The notes under the pieces were generated by a model that saw only the letters and a list, made by a program, of their open reading frames with translations, was not told the DNA's origin and searched no databases. The translations under genes were made by a program, and so were the position numbers. From contig JAJZAL010000065.1 in the NCBI GenBank assembly GCA_021799405.1, positions 1-21,673 on the forward strand: a stretch of 21,673 nt of DNA, in the 5' to 3' direction. The stretch is from Acidobacteriota bacterium (GTDB lineage Bacteria; Acidobacteriota; Terriglobia; Terriglobales; Acidobacteriaceae). The number at the start of each line of letters is the position of its first letter. Positions within the stretch are counted from its first letter, which is position 1. This document shows positions 1-8,191 of the stretch, in pieces.

Positions 1-1
1 C

Positions 2-1783
2 AAGACTGGCTCGCTGATGCGCGAGGCCGTCGATCTCGACTATATTCTCGTCGCCAACGAGCACGAAGCGCTGGCGCTCGAAAACAACCTCATCAAGCAG
101 CGCAAACCGCGCTTCAATATCCTGCTGCGCGACGACAAGACCTATCCCTACGTCAAACTCACGCTCGCCGACCGCTTCCCCAAGGTCTTTGTCACCCGCC
201 GCCTGCGCAAGGATGGCGCAGCCTACTATGGCCCCTATTTTCCCGGCAATCTGGCCTACCGCGTTGTCGAGCTGATTCACCGCAGCTTTCTGCTGCCCAG
301 TTGCAAGGTCGATCTCTCCCGGTACCATCCCCGCGCCTGCCTGCAGTACTACATCCATCGCTGCCTGGGCCCCTGCGTCGAGGGATTCACCACTCCTGAA
401 GCGTATGCGGATGCCGTGCGCGACGCGCGGCTTTTTCTGGAGGGCCGCCACGCCGAACTGGAGCGCAGGCTCGCTACGCGCATGATGGCCGCCGCGGAAG
501 CCGAACAGTTTGAAGCAGCAGCGCGCCTGCGTGATCAGCTATCCACCGTGCATCAGCTCCAGGAAAAGCAGCGCATCGCCACTGCCGAACAGGAAGACGA
601 GGCTGACGTCTTTGGCTATCACTTTGAAGCCGGCAGCCTGGCCATCAATCTCTTTCATATCCGCAACGGCAAAATCGTCGATCGCCGCGAGTTCTTCTGG
701 GAAGATCTGCCGGAGCTGATCGAGGACGGCGAAGCGAATCAGACCCAGCCGACGATGCTGAGCGCCGACAAAGCGGTCTCCACCTCGCCATCTTCGGGAG
801 AGCCCGCGGAAGACACGAGCGGAAGCTCTCTCTCTTTCGATGGTGGCCAGGTCTTCTCTGCCCTGCTCAAACAACTTTACATTGACCAGCACTATGTTCC
901 GCGCTCCGTCCTTGTCCCAGTCGATTTCGACGACCGCGAGGCGCTGGGGGCCATGCTCAGCGAGCGCACCGGCCACAAAATCGAGATCGCCGTGCCGCAG
1001 CGGGGCGAAAAGCGGTCGCTCGTGGATCTTGCCGGCCAAAATGCCAGGCAATCCCATACGCAGCGCTTCCGCGTGCTGGAGCCCTCGCGAAAAGCCATCC
1101 AGGAGGCCCTGGCCGACGCGCTCATGCTGCCCGAGTTGCCGCGCCGCATCGAGTGCTTCGACATCTCTCACATCCAGGGAGCCGAAACCGTTGCCTCTCT
1201 CGTGGTCTGGGAAGACGGCAAGATGAACAAGCAGGCCTATCGCAAGTTCAAGATCAACACCGTGGCAGGCGTGGACGATTTTGCCTCGATGCGCGAAGTG
1301 GTGGAGCGGCGTTACCGGCGATTGAAGGATGAGAACCAGCCCATGCCTTCGCTCGTGCTTATTGACGGCGGCCTCGGGCAGCTTCACGCCGCCGCGGAGG
1401 CCTTGGAATCGCTGGGCTTCACCTCGCAGCCTCTGGCCTCCATCGCCAAGCGTGAAGAGGTGATCTATCTCTACGGCAATGAAGATGAGCCAGTCGTCCT
1501 TGACCGGCGCTCAGCCGTGCTGCATCTCGTGCAGCTCATCCGCGACGAAAGCCACCGCTTCGCCATCGGCTACCACCGCCAGCGCCGCGCCATGCGCGAC
1601 CGCAGCTCAGAACTGCTGAATATCCCGGGGGTCGGCCCGCAGACGCGCCAGCGCCTGCTCACTCACTTCGGCAGCCTGCGCGACGTGCAGCAAGCCACGG
1701 CCGAGTCACTGGCCGCCGTCGTCTCGCGCAGGACGGCGGAGACGATCTGGAGGCACTTTCACGAAGCCCAATCGGCAAATTAG
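2..1783 (+). CDS. uvrC: UvrABC excinuclease subunit C, 5'-truncated by window edge
   Basis: UvrC makes the dual incisions around a UvrA/UvrB-marked lesion in nucleotide excision repair. The frame is open to the left edge, so the start and most of the GIY-YIG nuclease domain are missing; the ATG at 17 is internal. Counting from that ATG, residues 1-80 are the end of the GIY-YIG domain (LENNLIKQ, DDKTYPY). Cys96, 108, 116 and 120 have the CX11CX7CX3C spacing of the UvrC iron-sulfur site. A UVR (UvrB-binding) helix pair lies at about 145-180. The RNase H-like nuclease half follows (CFDISH, LVLIDGG, IRDESHRFA), and a helix-hairpin-helix domain ends the protein (IPGVGPQTR). A polar low-complexity insert sits near residues 237-274, between the UVR and nuclease domains. 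The stop is three bases from the convergent zinc-ribbon gene. The family assignment is secure. Confidence 0.97.
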   Translation, partial: KTGSLMREAVDLDYILVANEHEALALENNLIKQRKPRFNILLRDDKTYPYVKLTLADRFPKVFVTRRLRKDGAAYYGPYFPGNLAYRVVELIHRSFLLPSCKVDLSRYHPRACLQYYIHRCLGPCVEGFTTPEAYADAVRDARLFLEGRHAELERRLATRMMAAAEAEQFEAAARLRDQLSTVHQLQEKQRIATAEQEDEADVFGYHFEAGSLAINLFHIRNGKIVDRREFFWEDLPELIEDGEANQTQPTMLSADKAVSTSPSSGEPAEDTSGSSLSFDGGQVFSALLKQLYIDQHYVPRSVLVPVDFDDREALGAMLSERTGHKIEIAVPQRGEKRSLVDLAGQNARQSHTQRFRVLEPSRKAIQEALADALMLPELPRRIECFDISHIQGAETVASLVVWEDGKMNKQAYRKFKINTVAGVDDFASMREVVERRYRRLKDENQPMPSLVLIDGGLGQLHAAAEALESLGFTSQPLASIAKREEVIYLYGNEDEPVVLDRRSAVLHLVQLIRDESHRFAIGYHRQRRAMRDRSSELLNIPGVGPQTRQRLLTHFGSLRDVQQATAESLAAVVSRRTAETIWRHFHEAQSAN

Positions 1784-1786
1784 TCC

Positions 1787-2209
1787 TCAGGCCGCCTTCT
1801 CGAGGCCACGATCCTTGACGGCAATTCGCTGGCCGCACGCATAGCAGGCGAAGCCCTTGGAGTGAAAGATATTGCTCACCGCGGTTCCGCACCAGGGGCA
1901 TTTCCCCTGAACCTCGCTCACCCCAAGCAAAGCGCCGATCAGCGGCGCAAAGATGCCTGCAATGATGAGGGGAATCCCGGCAATTGCCCCAAGCCCGGTC
2001 AGGCAGAGCATGATCCCAACGATGATGCAAACCGGAGCAGCCAGAACTCCGATCATCAGCCCGCCAATGCCGGTCTTCAGCGCCGCCGTTTCGGCCGGTA
2101 CTGGTTTGGTTTGGTCTTCGGGTTCGGGAATGTGCACGCTTCCGCATTCAGGGCAGAAGCCCCAGCGCGACTCAAGGCGCGCACCGCATTTCGCGCATTG
2201 AAGGTTCAT
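1787..2209 (-). CDS. Membrane protein with N- and C-terminal zinc ribbons
   Basis: This is a 140-residue protein of unknown function. Cys5, 8, 19 and 22 form an N-terminal zinc ribbon (CAKC, CPEC). A strongly hydrophobic Gly/Ala/Ile-rich stretch at about 48-97 could form two membrane helices. Cys104, 107, 122 and 125 form a second ribbon (CPWC, CYAC). Both ribbons would lie on the same side if the helices form a hairpin. The ATG at 2209 has no strong ribosome-binding site before it. It is convergent with uvrC, three bases apart, so they share a 3' boundary but probably no function. Eight paired cysteines in regular CxxC spacing argue that this is a real gene. The role (scaffold, metal sensing, envelope) is not determinable from sequence. 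Confidence 0.8.
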   Translation of the reverse strand: MNLQCAKCGARLESRWGFCPECGSVHIPEPEDQTKPVPAETAALKTGIGGLMIGVLAAPVCIIVGIMLCLTGLGAIAGIPLIIAGIFAPLIGALLGVSEVQGKCPWCGTAVSNIFHSKGFACYACGQRIAVKDRGLEKAA

Positions 2210-2652
2210 AGAGTGGCCGCTCCCAGTCGGTCGAACACATACGGTTCAGAGCCGGCGCAACCGATGCCGTTTGGTTCTACTTCTTCTCGTCGGCTTTCAT
2301 CTGCCCTGCGAGCATCCTGGAACCTTGCGCCCGTCGTCTGCCTTTGCCAGACCCCGGATCGTCTGCAAAAAGGAGCTTAGCCCTACCCGATTTCCAAGCC
2401 TGTGACTGGCATCACCGTTTACCCACAGCCACTTCATGAAGGTTGTGAGCCCTGAGGCCGCGATCTATGAGAAGCATAGCTTTGATAAGCAGCGCCTGTC
2501 CGTCGTGTGTGGAACGCCACTCGCTGCGGCGGGTTCAGCCGCGCCGCTACCAGACCCTCATGCTTGGCGGACCGGCACGAAGTAAACGCAGGAGCGAGCT
2601 GAAGACCGGTTCGACGGCTCGCGTGCCACAATGATGACCATAGGAGCGAAGA
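2210..2652. other. Gene-free stretch upstream of the S4 protein
   Basis: These 443 bases lie between the divergent zinc-ribbon and Hsp15-like genes and must contain both promoters. No convincing gene was found. A 49-codon plus-strand frame at 2436-2585 lacks a ribosome-binding site and resembles nothing known. A 44-codon minus-strand stop-to-stop frame at 2277-2411 has no start codon before its last 13 residues. A weak hairpin (CTATG/CATAG) lies at 2465-2479. No tRNA cloverleaf, riboswitch or clear -35/-10 pair was recognised. Confidence 0.5.
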
Positions 2653-3033
2653 ATGGATTCCATGCGCATCGACAAATGGCTCTGGGCCGCGCGCTTCTTC
2701 AAAACGCGGGCGCTGGCGTCGAAAGCCTGCGACCTGGGCCGGATTCATTCGAACGGAATCCAGGCCAAGTCTGCGCGAGAAATCCACGCCGGCGACATGC
2801 TGCAAATCCGGAACGAGGGCGGCGAGTTTCAGGTTGAGGTGATCGATCTGAGCCAGATGCGCGGCCCCGCTGCGGTTGCGCAAACGCTCTACCGCGAAAC
2901 CGAGGCCAGCCGCGCGGCGCGCATCAAGCTCGCCGAAGAGCGGAAAGCGATGCAGCAATACGCTCCGCTGCCCGAAAGGCGTCCCAGCAAACGCGACAGG
3001 AGGCGCATTATCCAATTTCGCGGCGGCAGGTGA
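2653..3033 (+). CDS. hslR: S4-domain RNA-binding protein, Hsp15 (HslR) family
   Basis: This 126-residue protein has an S4 RNA-binding fold at the N-terminus. The opening MRIDKWLWAARFFKTR is characteristic of Hsp15, which in E. coli binds 50S subunits carrying a stalled nascent chain and helps recycle them. The S4 core spans about residues 4-60 (GRIHSNGIQAK, IHAGDMLQI). The C-terminus is Arg/Lys-rich (PSKRDRRR), as usual for the family. AGGAG at 2642-2646 precedes the ATG at 2653; the ATG at 2662 is an alternative that keeps the whole S4 domain. The gene stands alone on the plus strand, 96 bases before the propeller gene. Family assignment is good; the precise E. coli role is assumed by homology. 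Confidence 0.88.
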   Translation: MDSMRIDKWLWAARFFKTRALASKACDLGRIHSNGIQAKSAREIHAGDMLQIRNEGGEFQVEVIDLSQMRGPAAVAQTLYRETEASRAARIKLAEERKAMQQYAPLPERRPSKRDRRRIIQFRGGR

Positions 3034-3129
3034 CCGGCGTTGAGCATGCCGCGAGAGGGCTGCACTGACCGGAGGCTTCTGTCCGAAATATAGGCTCCAG
3101 AGCCCAACTCTAGTAGACTCAACGTCAGG

Positions 3130-5430
3130 ATGTTTCTGCCTTCGCGCTTTTTTCATCGCATCTCTTCTGCGTCAGGACTGTTGCTGATAGCGGTGCCCCT
3201 GGTGGTTGCCACCATAGCCGCCTCGCGGCCCGCCGCGGCCCAGACCACCCGTTTATGGACCCAATCGCAGTTTGAAGAATTTGAGAAGGGGACGCCCCAG
3301 GGAGTGGCCATCACGAGCGATGGCCATCTGAGCGAGGCGCCGGGGTTGACCGATCTGCTCACTACGCCTTCGACCTTCGTGTGGTCTGTGGCCGTGGACA
3401 AGAGCGGCGTGGCCTACCTTGGAACCGGTTCGCCAGCCGCCGTGCTGCGCCTGGGACGGGAGCCGGGCGCCAAGCCTTTTGCCCTCTTCGAGACGCGGGA
3501 CATCAGCGTACAAGTGGTGCGCCTCGGTCCCGACGGGACGCTCTATGCGGCGACCCTTCCCAGCGGCAAGGTCTACAAGCTCAAGACCGATTCCACCACC
3601 CGGCAGGACGACGCCACAGCCACGGTCGTCTTTGATGCCTCCACGCTGGGCTCTGCCAGCGCGAACGGTAAGGCAGTATCCGCGAAGCCCAGCACAAAGT
3701 CCCACTACATCTGGGATATGACCTTCGACTCAGCCGGGCGGCTCTATATCGCAACCGGCGATCCCGGGGCAGTCTACCGCGTCGATCCGTCCAAGCCCGG
3801 CGCCAAACCGGAGGAATTTTTCAAGAGCGATGAAGCGCACATCCGCTCACTGGCCTGGGATGCCAAAGGCGACCTGATCGCCGGATCCGATGGCTCGGGC
3901 CTGGTGTACCGCATCAATCCTCAGGGCAAGGGATACGTCCTCTTTGACTCACCCAAGCACGAGGTTACTTCGGTGGTTGTAGGGGCCGACGGCACCATCT
4001 ATGCGGCCTGCGTGGGCGATAAGGGCCGTAATCAGTTGCCCCCGCTGCCCGTGCAGGGAGCGGGCGCGGTCACCATTACGGTGGTGCAGCCAGGATCACT
4101 GCAGGCGGCAAACGCCAGCACCTCCATACCGGAGGGTACCGAGATTTATGCGCTCTCCGACGGACAGGCGCCGCGCAAGCTCTGGTCGGGCAAGGAAGAG
4201 ATTGTCTATGCGATGGCCAGCCGGCCCGACGGCCTGCTGGCATTGACGGGGAACCGCGGCCGCGTCCTTCGCATTCAGGAGGACGGCAGTTTCGCCGATG
4301 TCGCTCACCTGCAAGCCCAGCAGGGCCTGAACATGGCCGTTGCTCCCGGATCTCAGGGCATTCTGATCGGCACCGGCAACACCGGGAAGCTTTACCGCTT
4401 CGGCATGGCCACAGCAAAGCACGAGTACGCCAGCGACGTGCTGGACACGGGTTCGTTGTCCCGCTTCGGGCGCGTTGAAATTGGGCCAGCCTCTTCGGCA
4501 TATGAAATCTGGACCCGTACTGGCAATGTGGAGCAGCCTCTGCGCGGCTGGAGCGACTGGCAGCCCTTGCAAGACGGCGCCGTGGCTTCGCCTCCCGGCC
4601 GCTTCCTGCAATGGAAAGCGGAGTTGCAGCCCGGCGGAGTGCTGGGCGGCGTGGGCGTCAACTACCTGCCGGTGAACGCGGCGCCCGTGGTGGATGCCAT
4701 CGTGGTTGTGCCCGGCGCCCGCATCCCTCCACAGATGCAATCGAGCGGTTCACAAACCGTCAATATCTCGTTCGACTCGTCCGGCCAGAGCGTATCGGCC
4801 GACGATAGCTCCAGTTCGCCTTTGACCGCAGCCAAGGACCGAACCGCTGTCGCCGTCCGCTGGGCGGCTCACGATGACAATGGCGACAACCTGATCTACT
4901 CCCTCTACCTGCGTGGCGATGGCGAATCTGTGTGGCGTCTCTTGAAGGACAAGATCAAGGACAAAGCGTATAGCTTTGATGCAACCATGGTTCCCGACGG
5001 CGGCTACCAGATCAAGGTCGTGGCCTCGGATGCGCTCTCGCATACTCCCGGCGACGCGCTTACCGGTTCTAAGGTAAGCACCCGTTTTGTGGTCGATACC
5101 ACGCCGCCTGTCATCACCGGCCTGAAGGCCACTCTGGAGGCGGCGTCATGCGCCCACGCTCCGTGTCCTCAGCAGGTGCGGCTGACCTTCGATGCCCAGG
5201 ACACCGTTTCACCGATTTCGCGCGCCGAGTACTCGCTGAATCTGGGAACGTGGCAGTTCATCGCTCCGGTAGGCGGCCTCTCCGATTCAAAGACGGAACA
5301 CTATAGCGTACTCGTGCCCGCGACGGGAATCAGTTCCCAGCCGGGCGAGCAACTCATCACAATCCGCGTCTACGACCGGTATGATAATGTGGGCCTGGCC
5401 AAGACGATCTTCACGACGACGGCGAAGTAG
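3130..5430 (+). CDS. Secreted beta-propeller-like protein with C-terminal Ig/Fn3-like region
   Basis: A 766-residue exported protein of unknown role. Residues 1-37 form a signal peptide with a hydrophobic core and an AAA|Q cleavage site. Residues about 85-440 repeat a blade-like motif of the type DGxLYxATxxSGxVYxL; copies include GTLYAAT, GRLYIATGDPGAVYRVDP, GLVYRINP, GTIYAAC, RGRVLRI and TGKLYRF, as in WD40/NHL/SMP-30-like propellers. From about residue 570 the sequence is rich in beta-strand patterns (VVDTTPPVITGLKA), suggesting Ig/Fn3-type domains. The ATG at 3130 has only a poor ribosome-binding site, but the signal peptide directly after it supports this start. The stop is five bases before the Lol permease start, so the two are probably cotranscribed. 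Exact fold and ligand are unknown. Confidence 0.85.
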   Translation: MFLPSRFFHRISSASGLLLIAVPLVVATIAASRPAAAQTTRLWTQSQFEEFEKGTPQGVAITSDGHLSEAPGLTDLLTTPSTFVWSVAVDKSGVAYLGTGSPAAVLRLGREPGAKPFALFETRDISVQVVRLGPDGTLYAATLPSGKVYKLKTDSTTRQDDATATVVFDASTLGSASANGKAVSAKPSTKSHYIWDMTFDSAGRLYIATGDPGAVYRVDPSKPGAKPEEFFKSDEAHIRSLAWDAKGDLIAGSDGSGLVYRINPQGKGYVLFDSPKHEVTSVVVGADGTIYAACVGDKGRNQLPPLPVQGAGAVTITVVQPGSLQAANASTSIPEGTEIYALSDGQAPRKLWSGKEEIVYAMASRPDGLLALTGNRGRVLRIQEDGSFADVAHLQAQQGLNMAVAPGSQGILIGTGNTGKLYRFGMATAKHEYASDVLDTGSLSRFGRVEIGPASSAYEIWTRTGNVEQPLRGWSDWQPLQDGAVASPPGRFLQWKAELQPGGVLGGVGVNYLPVNAAPVVDAIVVVPGARIPPQMQSSGSQTVNISFDSSGQSVSADDSSSSPLTAAKDRTAVAVRWAAHDDNGDNLIYSLYLRGDGESVWRLLKDKIKDKAYSFDATMVPDGGYQIKVVASDALSHTPGDALTGSKVSTRFVVDTTPPVITGLKATLEAASCAHAPCPQQVRLTFDAQDTVSPISRAEYSLNLGTWQFIAPVGGLSDSKTEHYSVLVPATGISSQPGEQLITIRVYDRYDNVGLAKTIFTTTAK

Positions 5431-5435
5431 GCTCT

Positions 5436-6686
5436 ATGCGATTCGAGCTCTATGTAGCGGCGCGGTACCTGAAGGCCAAACGGCGCCAGGCGGTCGTGGG
5501 CGTCGTAACCGCCATCTCCGTCACCGGAGTTACAGCGGGCGTGGCCGCGTTGATCATCGCTCTGGCCATCACCAACGGCATGGAACGCGACCTGCAGGGC
5601 AAGCTCGTTGATTCCAGTGCTCACATTCAACTGATGCGCGTAAAGGGAGACGGCATTCGCGATTGGCGGCCACTGCTCGAACGCCTGCGCCACCTGCCCC
5701 ATGTCGTCGCGGCTTCACCCGGGCTTTACGAACAGGTGCTGGTTGCGCGCGGGGCCCGTTCCGGCGGCGCCCTGATCGAGGGCATTTTGCCCAACTATGA
5801 GAAGACCGTAAGCAAGTTGCTGGCAGCGGCCACCAAAGGTTCCATACGCGCACTGGAGCCACAGGCAGGGCCATCGCCTGCCGCGGACTCAGAGCTGCCG
5901 CCAATCGTTCTGGGACAGGGCCTGGCCGAAACCATCGGGGCAAGCATCGGCGACAGCATCATGGTGATCAGTCCTCAAGGCGAGTTGACTCCATATGGCG
6001 TGATCCCCAAATGGGTGCCCTTTCGCCTGGCCGGGACCTACCACTCCGGCTTTTACCAGTACGACGCCGAGTGGGGCTTTCTGCGCCTCGCCGACGCACA
6101 GCGCCTCTTCGATGAGCCGGATCTTTTGTCGGTCATCAGCTTCAAGGTCGATGACCCGAATCGCGCGCCCGAGATCGCCAGGACCATCGAAGAAGCCGCC
6201 GGTCCCGGATTCATGACCACTAACTGGACAGAAGAAAACCGCGAACTCTTTCGCGCGCTCAAACTGGAACAGGTGGTCACGTTCATCGTGATTGCGCTCA
6301 TCGTGATCGTGGCGGCGCTCAATATCCTCATCGCGCTCACCATGATGGTGATGGAGAAGACCCGCGACATCGCCGTAATGATGAGCTTCGGGGTCCAGCC
6401 CGGCCAGGTGCGGCGCATCTTTCTGCTGCAAGGATTCCTCATCAGTGTGGTCGGCACCGCGCTCGGCCTGATCCTGGGCTACCTCACGTCTTGGGCGGGC
6501 GGGCACTACCACTTTATTCATCTCTCCGCCGAGGTCTACTCCATCGACACCCTGCCGTTTGCCCCGCGTGCGCTCGACGGAGTCATCGTATCGGCCGTCT
6601 CCATCGGCATCTCTTTACTGGCAACCCTCTACCCATCGCACGCAGCCGCACGCATCCTGCCCGCGGAAGCGCTGCGGTATGAGTGA
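5436..6686 (+). CDS. Lipoprotein-releasing ABC permease, LolC/LolE family
   Basis: This 416-residue protein has the LolC/LolE/MacB-type permease layout. A first membrane helix lies at about 19-46 (VTAISVTGVTAG). A large periplasmic domain covers about 50-275 and includes GILPNYEK, typical of LolC/E. Three C-terminal helices of the FtsX type lie at about 280-304, 329-352 and 380-401, with EKTRDIAVMMSFG between the first two. In proteobacteria LolCDE extracts lipoproteins from the inner membrane for delivery to the outer membrane. No LolD-type ATPase is in this window, so the partner must be encoded elsewhere. Whether this acts as LolC, LolE or a single combined subunit cannot be told. It directly follows the secreted propeller protein, which suggests a joint envelope function. 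Confidence 0.88.
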   Translation: MRFELYVAARYLKAKRRQAVVGVVTAISVTGVTAGVAALIIALAITNGMERDLQGKLVDSSAHIQLMRVKGDGIRDWRPLLERLRHLPHVVAASPGLYEQVLVARGARSGGALIEGILPNYEKTVSKLLAAATKGSIRALEPQAGPSPAADSELPPIVLGQGLAETIGASIGDSIMVISPQGELTPYGVIPKWVPFRLAGTYHSGFYQYDAEWGFLRLADAQRLFDEPDLLSVISFKVDDPNRAPEIARTIEEAAGPGFMTTNWTEENRELFRALKLEQVVTFIVIALIVIVAALNILIALTMMVMEKTRDIAVMMSFGVQPGQVRRIFLLQGFLISVVGTALGLILGYLTSWAGGHYHFIHLSAEVYSIDTLPFAPRALDGVIVSAVSIGISLLATLYPSHAAARILPAEALRYE

Positions 6687-6783
6687 AATCACCAAATCGG
6701 CATTGAAAATGTGACAGACTACTGATTCGCCAGGACGGCGAGGCTCGTTCTATCTTCCTGCTCGCGCCGATCGGAAGAAAATC

Positions 6784-6987
6784 TCACTGCGGCGTAATGA
6801 TCCCGCCAACAGCATGACGGCGCGGCAGCACAATGCCGCGATGATCGACTGCGGCGGCAGGCTCGCCCCGCTTTTCCGATTCAGCGAGACTCGGCCGCTC
6901 CACCAGCGCTCCACCGCAGGCCGGGCACCAATCGGCTTTGGTTTCCGGCGCGAGCACCGCATGGCAAAGACTGCAAATTCGCTCCAT
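6784..6987 (-). CDS. Small zinc-ribbon protein
   Basis: A 67-residue frame begins MERICSLCHAV and contains two CxxC knuckles (CSLC and CPAC) about 13 residues apart, the pattern of a zinc ribbon. The remaining 40 residues have no recognisable domain. I chose the ATG at 6987; an in-frame TTG at 6993 would add two residues. There is no strong ribosome-binding site. It is convergent with the Lol permease and divergent from ribokinase. It could be a short independent protein or a remnant of a longer zinc-ribbon protein. The cysteine pattern is the only support. Confidence 0.55.
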   Translation of the reverse strand: MERICSLCHAVLAPETKADWCPACGGALVERPSLAESEKRGEPAAAVDHRGIVLPRRHAVGGIITPQ

Positions 6988-7073
6988 ATCCAAAGCTTAC
7001 CGGATCAAGCCGGGATTGCGCTTGTGGTGCAAGTTTGCTGTCGCGCTGCACAATGAAAGACTGGATCTGATCT

Positions 7074-7104
7074 CGCACAGCCTATTCGTTCCGCCGGCTG
7101 TGCG
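7074..7104. promoter_or_regulatory. 9-bp inverted repeat in the ribokinase leader
   Basis: CGCACAGCC (7074-7082) and GGCTGTGCG (7096-7104) are perfect inverted copies separated by 13 bases. The repeat ends 23 bases before the rbsK ATG. It could act as an RNA hairpin in the 5' leader or as an operator for a sugar-responsive repressor. No regulator gene is adjacent, so the role is conjectural. Confidence 0.35.
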
Positions 7105-7127
7105 CGGTTGGCGCCGGGATTTACATC

Positions 7128-8117
7128 ATGAATTCTGAACACAAGCCCATCGTCGTCGTTGGCAGCATCAACATGGATCTCGTTGCCCGCACGCAACACA
7201 TTCCTGTCTCCGGCCAAACCATCACTGCAACCGGCTTTGAAACCACGCCGGGTGGCAAAGGCGCCAACCAGGCGGTCGCCGCTGCTCGCCTTGGCTATCC
7301 GGTCGAGATGATCGGCATGGTCGGCGACGATGTCTTCGGCCAGGCGCTGCTCGACAATCTTGCCGGCGCGGGCGTAGGGATCGCCGCCGTCACGCGTGTC
7401 GCCGGGCCATCCGGCATCGCGCTCATTACAGTTGCGGAGAATGGCGAAAACAGCATCGTCGTGGTTCCCGGAGCCAACGGCAAGGCCGATTGCGCGGCCA
7501 TCGACTTGCGGAAAGACCTGATTCGCTCCGCCGGCATGGTCTTGTGCCAGTTGGAACTGCCCCTTGATACCGTCTGCCATCTTCTCAGCTTTTGTTCGGA
7601 TCTGGGTGTTCCCGTGTGCCTCGATCCCGCTCCCGCCGCGCCGCTGCCCAATGAGATGTGGAAGCAAATCGCATGGTTCACACCTAACCAGAGTGAAGCG
7701 GAGTTTTACCTCGGCAACGCCTCAAAGCCGGAAGACCTTACACGCCAGATCCTGGCCAGAGGGACACAGGGCGTAGTCCTCAAGCGCGGCGCGGATGGAG
7801 CTTTTCTTGCAAGTGCGAGCTGCGAAAGCGCGTGGATCAGGCCTTTCCGTGTTGAAACGGTGGACACCGTGGCAGCCGGCGATTGCTTCAACGCAGCCTT
7901 CGCCGTCGCGCTCATGGAAGGCAACGATCCCGCGATGGCGGCTCGCTTCGCCAATGCCGCCGCGGCCATCGCCGTCACCCGCAAAGGCGCTCAAGCCTCC
8001 ATGCCGTCCCGGGCGGAAGTGGAAGCCTTTCTCGCGCGACAAAAGGAAACCACCAAAGGATCTACGAAGATTGATCACAGTGTTCAGTGTTACCGGTCAC
8101 AGATCGACAAAGAATAG
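7128..8117 (+). CDS. rbsK: Ribokinase, PfkB carbohydrate kinase family
   Basis: Ribokinase phosphorylates D-ribose to ribose 5-phosphate with ATP in the cytoplasm. The 329-residue protein shows the N-terminal NMD substrate motif (residues 15-17), PGGKGANQA at 41-49 (PfkB signature 1) and DTVAAGDCFNAAF at 246-258 with catalytic Asp252. The AAGD form, and the later ANAAAAIAVTRKGAQ segment, are what true ribokinases such as E. coli RbsK carry, which favours ribose over other PfkB substrates. About 20 poorly conserved residues extend the C-terminus beyond the usual end. A weak GGGA precedes the ATG. No ribose transporter or rbsD is in the window, so the source may be nucleoside turnover or a distant transporter. 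Confidence 0.92.
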   Translation: MNSEHKPIVVVGSINMDLVARTQHIPVSGQTITATGFETTPGGKGANQAVAAARLGYPVEMIGMVGDDVFGQALLDNLAGAGVGIAAVTRVAGPSGIALITVAENGENSIVVVPGANGKADCAAIDLRKDLIRSAGMVLCQLELPLDTVCHLLSFCSDLGVPVCLDPAPAAPLPNEMWKQIAWFTPNQSEAEFYLGNASKPEDLTRQILARGTQGVVLKRGADGAFLASASCESAWIRPFRVETVDTVAAGDCFNAAFAVALMEGNDPAMAARFANAAAAIAVTRKGAQASMPSRAEVEAFLARQKETTKGSTKIDHSVQCYRSQIDKE

Positions 8118-8180
8118 TTGACATAAATTCCTGCAGCATTCCAACCCAAATCTCCAGGGGGAGATTACTTTGCACGTTAA

Positions 8181-8185
8181 AGGAG
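8181..8185 (+). promoter_or_regulatory. Ribosome-binding site fixing the start at 8192
   Basis: AGGAG lies six bases before the ATG at 8192. The frame is open further upstream to 8087, but the ribosome-binding site and the signal peptide right after 8192 show where translation begins. Confidence 0.75.
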
Positions 8186-8191
8186 TTCTCC

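Noticed and set aside
539..1387. 282-codon minus-strand frame inside uvrC
   Set aside because: Antiparallel shadow of uvrC; no recognisable domain, and the plus-strand frame has full UvrC motifs.
2436..2585. 49-codon plus-strand frame
   Set aside because: No ribosome-binding site, no similarity, and length expected by chance in high-GC sequence.
2604..2626. tRNA-like GGTTCGA sequence
   Set aside because: The flanking bases do not form a T-arm stem and no cloverleaf could be drawn.
8118..8123. Perfect TTGACA -35 box after rbsK
   Set aside because: No acceptable -10 lies 16-18 bases downstream, so it cannot be called a promoter with confidence.
8160..8174. Possible sigma-54 promoter (GG-N10-GC with TTGCA)
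   Set aside because: The -24 box lacks the TGGCAC consensus and the start site would fall on the ribosome-binding site of the 8192 gene.
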